From Bradyrhizobium oligotrophicum S58 (lineage in GTDB: Bacteria > Pseudomonadota > Alphaproteobacteria > Rhizobiales > Xanthobacteraceae): a stretch of DNA of 64,000 bases. Under the pieces are notes generated by a model that was not told the DNA's origin, did not search any database, and worked only from the letters and a program-made list of their open reading frames with translations. Of this stretch, positions 17,086 to 25,057 are shown one piece after another. The stretch covers positions 1,984,001-2,048,000 of the forward strand of contig NC_020453.1 of assembly GCF_000344805.1 (NCBI RefSeq), in the 5' to 3' direction. Each line of letters begins with the position of its first letter. The first letter of the stretch is position 1. The translations under genes were made by a program, and so were the position numbers.

Positions 17086-19161
17086 ATGAAGATCGGTCGG
17101 TTGTTTGCGGTTTCAATGCTGTCGGTCGCGGCGCTGGCGATCGTGCCGGCTGCGCAGAACGTGGTCGGGCAATATCGGACGTTTGTCGATCGGGCCGAGG
17201 CGATCAGGTCGGTCGAAGCCTTCGGCGCCATCCTGTCATTCGCGCAGCACGTGGTCGGGCATCGTGCGCCCTATATCAGCCCGCTGTTCCAGGAAACGCC
17301 GGCCACCGACGCTCAGCTGGCGGCCATCGCGAAGATCAGGCAGACCGCGGACACGAGCTTTGCGAAGGCGAAGGCCGCGGTCGCGGAGCTCAGCGACGGC
17401 AAGTCCATGGGCGACGGTCTCGCGCAGGCCGGTGCCAAGCTCAACGACATTCGCACCGTCACCGATCCGATTCTGTCGCGTCCGCTCAGCGCGCGCGACC
17501 AGGCCATCGCCAAGGGCTTCCTGCCCGGCGTCAGCCAGGTCGCCGCCAACATCGATCCGATCCTCGATGGTCTCGCCGACCGGGTGGCAGCGACCGATGC
17601 GTCCTTGACGACGCTCTTGAACGTTGCCCGCACCGCGCAGGATCTGCGCATCGCGGCCGGTGGTCGCGCGGCCGCGCTGTCGCCCGCACTCAGTGCCCGC
17701 CGCCAGATCACGCCGGCTGAAAAGGCCGGGATGGATCGCGCGCTGGGGCGGATCGAGACCAACCGTGATCGCCTGCAGTCGGGCGTGCAGCAGCTCGGCA
17801 ATCCCCAGCGGCTCGCAGCCGCGCTGAAGGAGGCCAACGAGGCCTATTTCGGCCGCGCCAATGCCGTGGTCGACAAGGAGATGGCGACCGGGCAGGCCGA
17901 TGCCAACTATTCCATCAATGCCGACCAGCTCGCCGAGATCGTGGTGCCGGCGATCGAGAAATTTTTCGTGCTGCGTGACGCCTCGATCGCGGAGGCGCGT
18001 GACCATGCCGTCGCGTCGCGCGACAGCGCCCTGACGATGCTGATCATCGGCTTCGTGATCGTGTCCGCTCTCATCGCGCTCCTGGTCGGCGTCACCCTGC
18101 TGTTGCGTCGTCGCGTCATCGCGCCGGTGATCGCGCTCACCGCGGTGATCGGCGAAATGGCCAGGGGGCATGACGACGTCGCGATTCCCTCCAGTGGCCG
18201 GGACGACGAGATCAGCGCCATGGCCGGATCGCTCCAGACCTTCAAGGAAGCGCTGTTGGAGAAGAAGGCCGCCGAGCGCACTGCGACGGCGGAGGCCCAG
18301 GCCAAGATCGAGCGCGGCCAGCGCGTCGAAACGTTCACCCGCGCGTTCGAAGCCGCCATCGGGGAGGTGATCGAGGTGGTCTCGGCCACCACCACCGACC
18401 TCGAACATGCGGCCGATGCGCTGACGACGACCGCCGGACGTTCGCTGGAGCTCGCGACGGTGGTGGCGAGTGCCTCCGAGGAGGCCTCGACCAACGTGCA
18501 TTCGGTTGCCGCGGCGGCCGAGGAGATGACGACGTCGGTCGATGAGATCAGCCGACAGGTGCATGATTCCGCGCGCATCGCGCGCGACGCCATGGAGCAG
18601 GCGCGGCGCACCAATGACCGCGTCGGCGAACTCGCCAAGGCGGCGGCGCGGATCGGCGACGTCGTCGAGCTGATCAATGCCATCGCCGGGCAGACCAACC
18701 TGCTGGCGCTGAACGCCACCATCGAGGCGGCGCGCGCGGGCGAAGCCGGCAGGGGTTTTGCGGTGGTGGCCTCCGAGGTCAAGGCGCTGGCGGAGCAGAC
18801 CGCCAAGGCAACCGGCGAGATCGGCCAGCAGATCGGCAGCATTCAAGGCGCGACGCATGAGTCGGTCGGCGCGATCAAGGAGATAGGCGAGACCATCGCC
18901 CGCATGTCGGAGATCGCCGCCGCGATCGCCTCCGCGGTCGAGGAGCAAAGCTCGGCGACGCGCGAAATCTCCCGCAACGTGCAGCAGGCCGCCCACGGCA
19001 CCCAAGAGGTCTCGGCCAACGTCACCAGCGTGCGGCAGGGCGCTGATGAGACCGGATCGGCCTCCTCCAACGTGCTCGCCGCGGCCAAGTCGCTGGGCGG
19101 CCAGAGCAGCCGCCTCAAGCAGGAAGTCGCACGCTTCCTGGATTCGGTGCGCGCGGCCTGA
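17086..19161 (+). CDS. Methyl-accepting chemotaxis protein
   Basis: A 691-residue transmembrane chemoreceptor. Helix TM1 is at residues about 7-27, a long helical periplasmic ligand domain (30-315) follows, and TM2 is at 317-340. A HAMP domain (341-393) leads into the MA signalling domain. Its hairpin tip, [20 protein letters not shown] to GRGFAVVA, at residues about 530-562, binds CheA and CheW. The ligand is unknown. The C-terminus (RFLDSVRAA) has no CheR/CheB pentapeptide tether. The gene is single, with no che genes beside it. A palindromic repeat after the stop may terminate transcription. Confidence 0.95.
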   Translation: MKIGRLFAVSMLSVAALAIVPAAQNVVGQYRTFVDRAEAIRSVEAFGAILSFAQHVVGHRAPYISPLFQETPATDAQLAAIAKIRQTADTSFAKAKAAVAELSDGKSMGDGLAQAGAKLNDIRTVTDPILSRPLSARDQAIAKGFLPGVSQVAANIDPILDGLADRVAATDASLTTLLNVARTAQDLRIAAGGRAAALSPALSARRQITPAEKAGMDRALGRIETNRDRLQSGVQQLGNPQRLAAALKEANEAYFGRANAVVDKEMATGQADANYSINADQLAEIVVPAIEKFFVLRDASIAEARDHAVASRDSALTMLIIGFVIVSALIALLVGVTLLLRRRVIAPVIALTAVIGEMARGHDDVAIPSSGRDDEISAMAGSLQTFKEALLEKKAAERTATAEAQAKIERGQRVETFTRAFEAAIGEVIEVVSATTTDLEHAADALTTTAGRSLELATVVASASEEASTNVHSVAAAAEEMTTSVDEISRQVHDSARIARDAMEQARRTNDRVGELAKAAARIGDVVELINAIAGQTNLLALNATIEAARAGEAGRGFAVVASEVKALAEQTAKATGEIGQQIGSIQGATHESVGAIKEIGETIARMSEIAAAIASAVEEQSSATREISRNVQQAAHGTQEVSANVTSVRQGADETGSASSNVLAAAKSLGGQSSRLKQEVARFLDSVRAA

Positions 19162-19180
19162 GTCGTAACCTTTTCAGTGC

Positions 19181-19208
19181 GTAGGGCGGATTATCTGATC
19201 CGCCCTAC
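19181..19208. repeat. Palindromic element, GTAGGGCGGAT family
   Basis: Perfect 11-bp arms GTAGGGCGGAT / ATCCGCCCTAC around a 6-base loop, 20 bases after the chemoreceptor stop. The same core recurs at 19459-19489 and 22131-22213. It can form a hairpin that limits transcription, though there is no T-run. Confidence 0.75.
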
Positions 19209-19290
19209 CCGAACACAGCCCGATTGCCTACCGTCCCAGGTCGTCTCGGCCGCGATCGTGTGGGCCCAAGGTCCCGCCAAGCCCCCAACT

Positions 19291-19391
19291 GTCATTCCCC
19301 GCGAAGGCGGGGAATCCAGTACGCCGGGGCCTCTCGGTTAAACAACGACCGTCCCGGAGTACTGGATCGTCCGCTTTCGCGGACGATGACA
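19291..19391. repeat. Dispersed palindromic repeat (GTCATTCCCCGCGAAGG type)
   Basis: The left part, GTCATTCCCCGCGAAGGCGG then GGAATCCAGTA, is mirrored by TACTGGATCGTCCGC and TTCGCGGACGATGAC on the right, about 100 bases in all. This kind of element is frequent between genes in Bradyrhizobium, from memory. It fills part of the 384-base gap 19162-19545, which has no gene. Confidence 0.7.
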
Positions 19392-19458
19392 GCAGAGTGC
19401 GACGCTCCCTGCTCGCCCCAATCTCCGTCATTGCGAGCGCGGTGCCGTGTCCGACGAT

Positions 19459-19489
19459 GGCGGATTGCGCTTACGCTAATCCGCCCTAC
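19459..19489. repeat. Palindromic element, GGCGGATT family
   Basis: GGCGGATT and AATCCGCC pair around an 11-base loop (GCGCTTACGCT), followed by CTAC. It belongs with the elements at 19181 and 22131. Confidence 0.7.
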
Positions 19490-19545
19490 GCGGGCACGAC
19501 CATCGGCGGATCGCAGGAACGCTATTCTGCGTGCGATGCCGGCAC

Positions 19546-19758
19546 TCAACTTGTCGCGCGATAGGCGTCCGGGATCACGAACACCTCGTCGGCGCGGCCG
19601 TAGCCGCCGTCGGGCACCTCCTCGATCAGCACCATCGCGTGAGGCCGCGCGGCCTCGCTGAAATAGTCGACGAACATCGCGGTCACGCGATGCACGATTT
19701 CTTCCTTCTGGGCCGTGGTCAGTGCGGCCTGCGGCACCTTGATGTTGGCGAACGGCAT
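19546..19758 (-). CDS. Tautomerase family protein (4-oxalocrotonate tautomerase-like)
   Basis: A 70-residue protein starting MPFANIKVP, which exposes the catalytic Pro as residue 1 after Met removal, the defining feature of the tautomerase superfamily. The pattern LTTAQKEEIVHRVTAMFVDYF then HAMVLIEEVPDGGYGRAD fits small 4-OT-like enzymes that assemble as hexamers. AAGGAG upstream fixes the start. It lies 55 bases downstream of the SDR gene on the same strand, so the two are probably co-transcribed. The substrate is probably a small enol or keto compound but cannot be told. Confidence 0.85.
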   Translation of the reverse strand: MPFANIKVPQAALTTAQKEEIVHRVTAMFVDYFSEAARPHAMVLIEEVPDGGYGRADEVFVIPDAYRATS

Positions 19759-19813
19759 GGGAGCTCCTTGTGGGTGCGCCGGCTCTTGGCCGGCTGGTGG
19801 AAACAGCGCGGCG

Positions 19814-20554
19814 TCAGACGACGCCGCCATTGACGCGCAGGACCTGGCCGTTGACCCAGCCGGCCGCCGGGCTGGCGAGGAACGCGACCACGTCGGCAAT
19901 CTCTTGCGGTTGTCCGAAGCGGCCGAACGGGTTCGCCGCGGCCATCGCGCGCAGCTGCTCGTCGCTCTTGCCGCCCAGGAACATCTCGGTCTCGGTCGGC
20001 CCTGGCGCCACCGCGTTGACGGTGATGCCGCGTGGCGCCAGCTCCTTGGCGAGTACATGCGTCATCGCTTCCACCGCGGCCTTGGTGGCGGCGTAGGCGC
20101 CGTAGCGCGGCTGATAGAGCCCGACCACGCTGGAGGAGAAATTGACGATGCGGCCGCCATGGCGGAGCCTGCGCGCAGCCTCGCGCAGGGTTCGAAATGG
20201 GCCTGCGACATTCACCTCGAACTGGCGTGCGACGTCAGCGTCGCTCAACTCCGCGAACGCGCCGAGTGCCATGGTCCCGGCATTGTTGACCAGGATGTCC
20301 ACGCCGCCGAACGCCTGCTCGGCGGCATCGAACAGCACCATGGCGCTGGCGGGATCGGCGACGTCGGCCTGCACGGCGAGCGCGCGGCCGCCGGCCGCTT
20401 CGATCCGGTGCACCACTTGCGCTGCGGCCTGCTCGGCCCGTGCATAGTTGACGACGACCACGACGCCATCAGTGGCCAAGCGTTCGGCGATCGCCGCGCC
20501 GATCCCGCGCGAGCCTCCGGTGATGATCGCGATCGGTGACGGAGTGTTGGGCAT
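19814..20554 (-). CDS. Short-chain dehydrogenase/reductase (classical SDR)
   Basis: A 246-residue classical SDR. The cofactor motif TGGSRGIG is at residues about 12-19, with Asn-Tyr-Ala-Arg after strand 2 suggesting NADPH. NNAG, the catalytic Ser (NFSSSVVG), and YAATK (Tyr and Lys) are present, as is the PGPTETEMF loop. It interconverts a carbonyl and an alcohol; the substrate is unknown. GAGGGAG precedes the ATG. It heads a two-gene unit with the tautomerase and is divergent from a LysR regulator that probably controls it. Confidence 0.9.
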   Translation of the reverse strand: MPNTPSPIAIITGGSRGIGAAIAERLATDGVVVVVNYARAEQAAAQVVHRIEAAGGRALAVQADVADPASAMVLFDAAEQAFGGVDILVNNAGTMALGAFAELSDADVARQFEVNVAGPFRTLREAARRLRHGGRIVNFSSSVVGLYQPRYGAYAATKAAVEAMTHVLAKELAPRGITVNAVAPGPTETEMFLGGKSDEQLRAMAAANPFGRFGQPQEIADVVAFLASPAAGWVNGQVLRVNGGVV

Positions 20555-20606
20555 GATCAGTCTCCCTCGTTTCAACGCGAGAGGACATAGCTGATCGCCC
20601 TGACCG

Positions 20607-20637
20607 TATAATCTGCCGTGACTTGACATCAGATGTC
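20607..20637. promoter_or_regulatory. Divergent control region, SDR/LysR
   Basis: A TATAAT box (20607-20612, plus strand) lies 46 bases before the LysR start, with a poor GACATA at -35 spacing. GACATC-A-GATGTC (20625-20637) is a perfect 13-base palindrome, 21 bases before the LysR ATG. A dyad in this position is where a LysR protein would autoregulate. Confidence 0.5.
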
Positions 20638-20658
20638 GGGCTGGGCGAACAATCTGGC

Positions 20659-21552
20659 ATGGACCGGTTCGATGCCATGCGTCTGTTCGTCCGCGTCGTC
20701 GAGCGGCGGAGTTTTACGGCCGCGGCCGCCGATCTCGGCCTGCCGCGCTCGACCGCGAGCGAGGTGCTGAAGGAGCTCGAGGCGCGGCTCGGAATCCGCC
20801 TGATCGAGCGGACCACGCGCCACGTCACGCCGACCTTGGACGGTGAGGAGTACTACCGGCGTTGCGTCGGCATCCTCGCCGACATCGAGGAGGCGGAAAC
20901 CGCGCTGCGTGATGCGAGCCCGCGCGGCCTGTTGCGGATCGACGCGCATCCGCTGCTGACGCGGACCTTCCTGCTGCCGCATCTGCCGGCGTTTCTCGCC
21001 GCTCATCCGCAGCTCGATCTGCGCATCGGCCAGGGCGATCGCCTGGTCGATCTCGTCCGTGAGGGCGTCGATTGCGTGATCCGCTCCGGCGCGCCCGAGG
21101 CCAGCGGCATGATCCAGCGCCGGCTCGGCAGCATCGAGGAGATCACCGTCGCCAGCCCGGCCTATCTGCGCGAGCACGGGACGCCGCGGCAGCCGGACGA
21201 ACTCGACGGCCATCGCATGGTCGGCTTCATCTCGTCGCGCACCGGCGAGGTGCTGCCGCTCGAATTCAGCTGCGATGGCGTGCTGCGCCAAGTGGTGCTG
21301 CCGAGCCGGGTGATGGTCAACAATTCCGACACCATGGTCGATCTCGCCCGGCTCGGCCTCGGGCTGGTGCAGGCGCCGCGCTACCGCTTCGCCCCGGATC
21401 TCGCCGACGGCAGCCTGATCGAGGTGTTGTCCGACACCCCACCGTCACCCACGCCGCTGCACGCGCTCTATCCGCAGAACCGGCAGCTGACATTGCGCCT
21501 GCGGGTGTTCCTGGACTGGATCGCGGGCATTCTCGGCCGGGCGAAATTGTAG
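20659..21552 (+). CDS. LysR family transcriptional regulator
   Basis: A 297-residue LysR-type regulator. The winged helix-turn-helix spans residues about 4-62 (AMRLFVRVVERRSFTAAAAD, LGLPRSTASEVLKELEARLG, RLIERTTRHVTPT), followed by the linker helix and a periplasmic-binding-like effector domain (residues 90-295, GLLRIDAHPLL, LDLRIGQGDRLVDLVREG). The pattern is of the CrgA/AaeR group often paired with SDR or quinone reductase genes. The ATG at 20659 gives the standard MDRFDAM start. It is divergent from the SDR/tautomerase pair. Confidence 0.92.
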   Translation: MDRFDAMRLFVRVVERRSFTAAAADLGLPRSTASEVLKELEARLGIRLIERTTRHVTPTLDGEEYYRRCVGILADIEEAETALRDASPRGLLRIDAHPLLTRTFLLPHLPAFLAAHPQLDLRIGQGDRLVDLVREGVDCVIRSGAPEASGMIQRRLGSIEEITVASPAYLREHGTPRQPDELDGHRMVGFISSRTGEVLPLEFSCDGVLRQVVLPSRVMVNNSDTMVDLARLGLGLVQAPRYRFAPDLADGSLIEVLSDTPPSPTPLHALYPQNRQLTLRLRVFLDWIAGILGRAKL

Positions 21553-21597
21553 AGCGACGCCGCTCAGGTGCGCTTCGCATCCACTTCGTTAATGGCG

Positions 21598-21756
21598 ACG
21601 TCATTCCGGGGCGATGCGCGAAGCGCGGCGAGCCCGGAATCCATAACCACGGGACGTCGTTGCCAGGAGGGAATAGTCGTGGCCTGCATCTCGTGCTTTC
21701 ACAAACGGTCGTGGCTCTGGATTCCGGGCTCGCGCTGTCGCGCGCCCCGGAATGAC
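21598..21756. repeat. Dispersed palindromic repeat (GTCATTCCGGGGCG type)
   Basis: The left part, TCATTCCGGGGCGATGCGCG then GAGCCCGGAATCC, is mirrored by GGATTCCGGGCTCGCGCTGT and GCGCCCCGGAATGAC on the right, leaving a 70-base centre. It lies after the LysR gene. It has no coding content. Confidence 0.75.
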
Positions 21757-21800
21757 GGCGGAGAGGGCTGCTAGCCTACGCAAAGCGCGCGCAGCGGCTG

Positions 21801-22097
21801 TTACTTGCTCTTCTCGATCTTCGTCACCGTGTAGCCCGAGGAGTCCTCGGCGGCTTCGAACTTCACCTTGTCGCCGACGTTGACGGTGCCGAGCAAAGCG
21901 GGGTCCTTGACCCGATAGACCATCGTCATCGGTTCGGTCATGCCGAGGCTCTTGGCCGGGCCGTGCTTCAACGTGACCTTGCCGGCGGCCGTGTCGATCT
22001 TCTTGACCTCGCCATCGATCGTGTCGGCGGCGAAGGCGGGGGCAACGAGCGCAACGGCGAGAGCGGCGGCGGTCGTGAGTTGAGCGAGTGTCTTCAT
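21801..22097 (-). CDS. CusF-like periplasmic copper-binding protein
   Basis: A 98-residue protein with a signal peptide (MKTLAQLTTAAALAVALVAP to AFAA). The mature domain is the CusF/CopK-like beta barrel: DGEVKKIDTAAGKVTLKHGP then MTEPMTMVYRVKDPALL. The His and the MTEPMTM methionines correspond to the CusF copper ligands; the Trp that caps copper in E. coli CusF is not seen. It should bind Cu(I) in the periplasm and pass it to an exporter or cupredoxin. It follows the cupredoxin gene on the same strand, with a palindromic repeat between them. Confidence 0.85.
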   Translation of the reverse strand: MKTLAQLTTAAALAVALVAPAFAADTIDGEVKKIDTAAGKVTLKHGPAKSLGMTEPMTMVYRVKDPALLGTVNVGDKVKFEAAEDSSGYTVTKIEKSK

Positions 22098-22130
22098 GTA
22101 TCGTTCCTTCTGCTTCAATCGACTCGATGC

Positions 22131-22213
22131 GTAGGGCGGATCAGCGAAGCGTGATCCGCCGTGTTTCTGTGGGGCCGTCGATGGCGGAATACGCTGGCGC
22201 CAATCCGCCCTAC
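22131..22213. repeat. Pair of palindromic elements, GGCGGAT family
   Basis: GGCGGATCA-N8-TGATCCGCC (22135-22160) is followed by a second, looser copy (ATGGCGGAATACGCTGGCGC then CAATCCGCCCTAC, ending 22213). They sit between the cupredoxin and CusF-like genes and may reduce read-through. Confidence 0.7.
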
Positions 22214-22234
22214 GACCGAACGACGAACTATGCG

Positions 22235-22693
22235 TCACTTGACGGTAACGTGGCCGGTCATGCCGTAGGCGCGGTGGTCGGGGATCAGGCAGGAATATTC
22301 GAACGTGCCCGGCCTGGTGAATCGCCACACCAGTTCGGCCGTCTTGTTCGGCGCGAGCCGCGCGCCATTCGGCTCGTCGTGCTCCATGTGCGGATGCTTC
22401 TTCATCACGGCGGCGTGCTTCAGATTTTCCTTGGTCGTGGCGAGCAGGAATTCGTGATCCTCCTTGCCGACGTTGCGCAGCACGAAGCGGATCTGCTCGC
22501 CGCGCTTGACCTCGATGCGCGCCGGGGTGAATTCCATCTCGTCCAGCAGCACCTCGATGGTGCGCGACGGCTGTTTGGCGTCGCCCGGCTCGCCGGCGGA
22601 ATAGCCTTGCCCATGCTGCTCATGGCCAAGTGCCGGTGCGGTGACGATCACGGCGGCGGCCAGCGCCGCGCCGATCGCGATCAAAGTCTTCAT
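22235..22693 (-). CDS. Cupredoxin-domain periplasmic protein
   Basis: A 152-residue exported protein (signal MKTLIAIGAALAAAVIVTAP to ALG) with a plastocyanin-like copper domain. Type 1 copper ligands are visible: His in KEDHEFLL, then Cys, His and Met in YSCLIPDHRAYGMTGH. The mature N-terminus is His-rich (HEQHGQGYS). It probably binds copper in the periplasm, for electron transfer or copper storage. The start at 22693 has GGAG upstream; ATG 22705 is an in-frame alternative. A small upstream frame ends at ATGA over this start, suggesting coupled translation. Confidence 0.85.
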   Translation of the reverse strand: MKTLIAIGAALAAAVIVTAPALGHEQHGQGYSAGEPGDAKQPSRTIEVLLDEMEFTPARIEVKRGEQIRFVLRNVGKEDHEFLLATTKENLKHAAVMKKHPHMEHDEPNGARLAPNKTAELVWRFTRPGTFEYSCLIPDHRAYGMTGHVTVK

Positions 22694-22836
22694 CGGAGTC
22701 TCCATATCCTTGTCTGTCCGGTGCTCATGCCGTCGGGTGCGAGCTTGCCGCGCGCGCTGGGATTGCCGGCGACGACATCGCGCACGCGCACCGCTCCGAC
22801 CGGCAGGTCGGCGGCCGCCTTGGGTTGCGACGCCAT
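22690..22836 (-). CDS. Possible small ORF coupled to the cupredoxin gene
   Basis: A 48-codon frame starts ATG 22836 (MASQPKAAADLPVGAV) and ends in a TGA that overlaps the cupredoxin ATG as ATGA. The first 37 codons have the high GC third positions of real genes here; the last dozen do not. No Shine-Dalgarno sequence is seen before its ATG. It may be a real short protein, a coupling leader, or the remnant of a longer gene (multicopper oxidases often sit in this position). I do not recognise it. Confidence 0.35.
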   Translation of the reverse strand: MASQPKAAADLPVGAVRVRDVVAGNPSARGKLAPDGMSTGQTRIWRLR

Positions 22837-22894
22837 GAGGTGTCGTTCTGTCGATAAGCCGCGCGCTGGATGCGCGCGGTCCCGCGTCGTTCGC

Positions 22895-23344
22895 TCAGAC
22901 CAGGACGATGGGGGGACGATCGAGCCGCGGCGGCGTGCGCCCGGGCAGGGTGGTTTCGCGCACGGCTTCGCTTGCGGTGGCGAGCGGCGAGGGCAGGGTC
23001 ACCGCCGGCAACGTGGCGGCGAGGCCCACGGCGCACATCATGGCGCAGCAGGCGCCGGGCATCCTGCTGTGATCGTGGTGTGACGGAGCGGGGGCAGGTG
23101 CGTGCTGCGCCTGCATGCCGGCGTCCGCGGTCCGGTGATCATGATGATGCGCATGCGCCGCATGCATCTGCGCGTCGGCGGCCATCTCATGATGAGAGAC
23201 CGCCACGGCGGCTCCGTCGAGACAGGGCGCTGGCCCACAACCGAATGCCATCGCCAGGCCGGGGCTGAGCACACAGATCAGGTAAGCGAGGACGACCAGC
23301 CGTCCCGCCACCATCAGCATCTTCCGTGTCAGTCCCAAGGCCAT
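22895..23344 (-). CDS. His/Met/Cys-rich exported protein, probably metal related
   Basis: About 149 residues with an N-terminal hydrophobic segment (MLMVAGRLVVLAYLICVLSP). The middle is very rich in His and Met (MHAAHAHHHDHRTADAGM, PSHHDHSRMPGACCAMMC), followed by a second hydrophobic stretch and a PPRLDRPPIVLV tail. This composition suits loose binding of copper or a similar metal at the membrane, and it resembles small proteins that lead copper operons. It precedes the cupredoxin and CusF-like genes on the same strand. Start choice among ATG 23344, 23320 and 23314 is uncertain. Confidence 0.6.
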   Translation of the reverse strand: MALGLTRKMLMVAGRLVVLAYLICVLSPGLAMAFGCGPAPCLDGAAVAVSHHEMAADAQMHAAHAHHHDHRTADAGMQAQHAPAPAPSHHDHSRMPGACCAMMCAVGLAATLPAVTLPSPLATASEAVRETTLPGRTPPRLDRPPIVLV

Positions 23345-23538
23345 GCGCGCGTGAATCTCTCCGATGCGGACTCTAGCGCAGGAGGTGCTGCGCCGCAAAG
23401 AGGGGGGCTTGGCGACAATGAGAATGGCAGCCGGGCTTGCGCGGTGCCGACCTCGCGCCATCCGGATGATGAGCGTCCATAATACCTTTGTTGCACTGCT
23501 TCTGCATGGCCAATGCTGCAGCAATGTGGCTTGACCTG

Positions 23539-24807
23539 ATGCGATGCGGCAACGAAGTTGCGGCCATCGTGCTCGCACCCAATACAAGATTCGAGGAAGC
23601 GCCTCACTTCACGCCGGATTCGCGCCAGGCCTGGGCGCGGCTGCTGCTTGCGCTCGTCATCGGTTCCATCGGCGGCGCCGGGATGTGGACGGTGGTCGTG
23701 GTGCTGCCGGTCGTGCAGGCCGAATTCGCCGCCAGCCGTGGCGCGGTCTCGCTGGCCTACACGCTGACGATGTTCGGCTTCGGCCTCGGCGGCGTCATCG
23801 TCGGCCGCATCACCGACCGGTTCGGCATCGTCACCGCGATGGCGCTGAGCATCGCCTGCACCGCCGCGGCCTATCTGCTTGCCGGCGCCTCGGTGACGCT
23901 GTGGCAGTTCCAGGCGGTGTATTTCCTGATCGGGCTCGGCTCCTCCGTGACCTTCGCGCCGCTGATGGCGGAGGCTTCGCACTGGTTCGCGCGCTATCGC
24001 GGGCTCGCCGTCACCATCGTCGCCTCGGGCAACTATGTTGCCGGCACGGTGTGGCCGCCGCTGGTGAACTGGGGCGTGCAGCAGATCGGCTGGCGCGCGA
24101 CCCACGTCACGCTCGGCGTGTTCTGCGCGGTGACGATGAGCGCGCTGCTGCTGGTGCTGCGCGCCCATATGGACGGTGCCGGCGCGCAGGACCATGCGCA
24201 TGCGGCGCCGCCACCGCTCGAATTGCCGATCTCCACCAATGCGCTGACCGTGCTGCTCAGTGTTGCCGCGATCGCCTGCTGCGTCGCGATGGCGATGCCG
24301 CAGGTGCATATCGTCGCCTATTGCGGCGATCTCGGCTATGGCGTCGCGGTCGGCGCGCAGATGCTGTCCCTGATGATGGCGCTCGGCATCGTCAGCCGCG
24401 TCGGTTCGGGGTTTCTCGCCGATCGGATCGGCGGCGTCAGGACCTTGCTGATCGGCTCGCTGGCCCAGGGCTTTGCGCTGCTGTTCTACCTGTTCTTCGA
24501 CGGCCTGACCTCGCTGTATCTGATCTCGGGCATGTTCGGCCTGTTCCAGGGCGGCATCGTGCCGAGCTATGCCATCATCGTGCGCGAGGCGATGCCGGCG
24601 CGCGAGGCCGCCACCCGGGTCGGCATCATCATCTTCGCCTCGGTGTTCGGGATGTCGTTCGGCGGCTGGGTCTCGGGTGTGATCTTCGACGCCACGGGCT
24701 CCTACGCGGCCGCCTTTGCCAATGGCATTGCCTGGAATGCGCTCAACCTCGCCATCGTGGTGACGCTGCTGATCCTGGCGCGACGGCAACACCGGGTGAC
24801 CGCCTGA
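23539..24807 (+). CDS. Major facilitator superfamily transporter
   Basis: About 422 residues with 12 predicted membrane helices. The first loop motif, GRITDRFG, between helices 2 and 3, and its C-terminal counterpart, ADRIGG, are the MFS signatures. The pattern (WARLLLALVIGSIGGAGMW, FAPLMAEASHWFARYRGLAV, GLFQGGIVPSYAIIVREAMP) is that of the monocarboxylate/oxalate-formate-like group, so an organic acid is a likely substrate. The start is uncertain: ATG 23539 is chosen, with 23488, 23524 and a GTG near 23566 as alternatives. It is divergent from the copper-type genes across a 200-base gap. Confidence 0.85.
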   Translation: MRCGNEVAAIVLAPNTRFEEAPHFTPDSRQAWARLLLALVIGSIGGAGMWTVVVVLPVVQAEFAASRGAVSLAYTLTMFGFGLGGVIVGRITDRFGIVTAMALSIACTAAAYLLAGASVTLWQFQAVYFLIGLGSSVTFAPLMAEASHWFARYRGLAVTIVASGNYVAGTVWPPLVNWGVQQIGWRATHVTLGVFCAVTMSALLLVLRAHMDGAGAQDHAHAAPPPLELPISTNALTVLLSVAAIACCVAMAMPQVHIVAYCGDLGYGVAVGAQMLSLMMALGIVSRVGSGFLADRIGGVRTLLIGSLAQGFALLFYLFFDGLTSLYLISGMFGLFQGGIVPSYAIIVREAMPAREAATRVGIIIFASVFGMSFGGWVSGVIFDATGSYAAAFANGIAWNALNLAIVVTLLILARRQHRVTA

Positions 24808-25057
24808 GCGCAACTGTTGCGCGGCCGCTACACTGGCTGCGGATCGCTTCCACGCGATCCATTATATGCACCCTGTCATACAAAATCCCGGCCGCCGCCG
24901 CAAATCCATCGAATCCCATCAACCAACTATGAAGCCGATCGAGGCCGAACAGGGCCCATCGGGCCGTTAGGCTCGCATCGCGAGGGGAAATTGTCGCGAG
25001 GCCTCAGCCGAGGCCGCGGACGACCGTCGCTTGCCTGAAGCGCAAGGAGGGGTCGAG

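Noticed and set aside
22725..23036. 103-codon minus-strand frame over the copper region
   Set aside because: Arg/Ala/Pro-rich shadow frame; a different frame there has the ATGA coupling and better third-position use.
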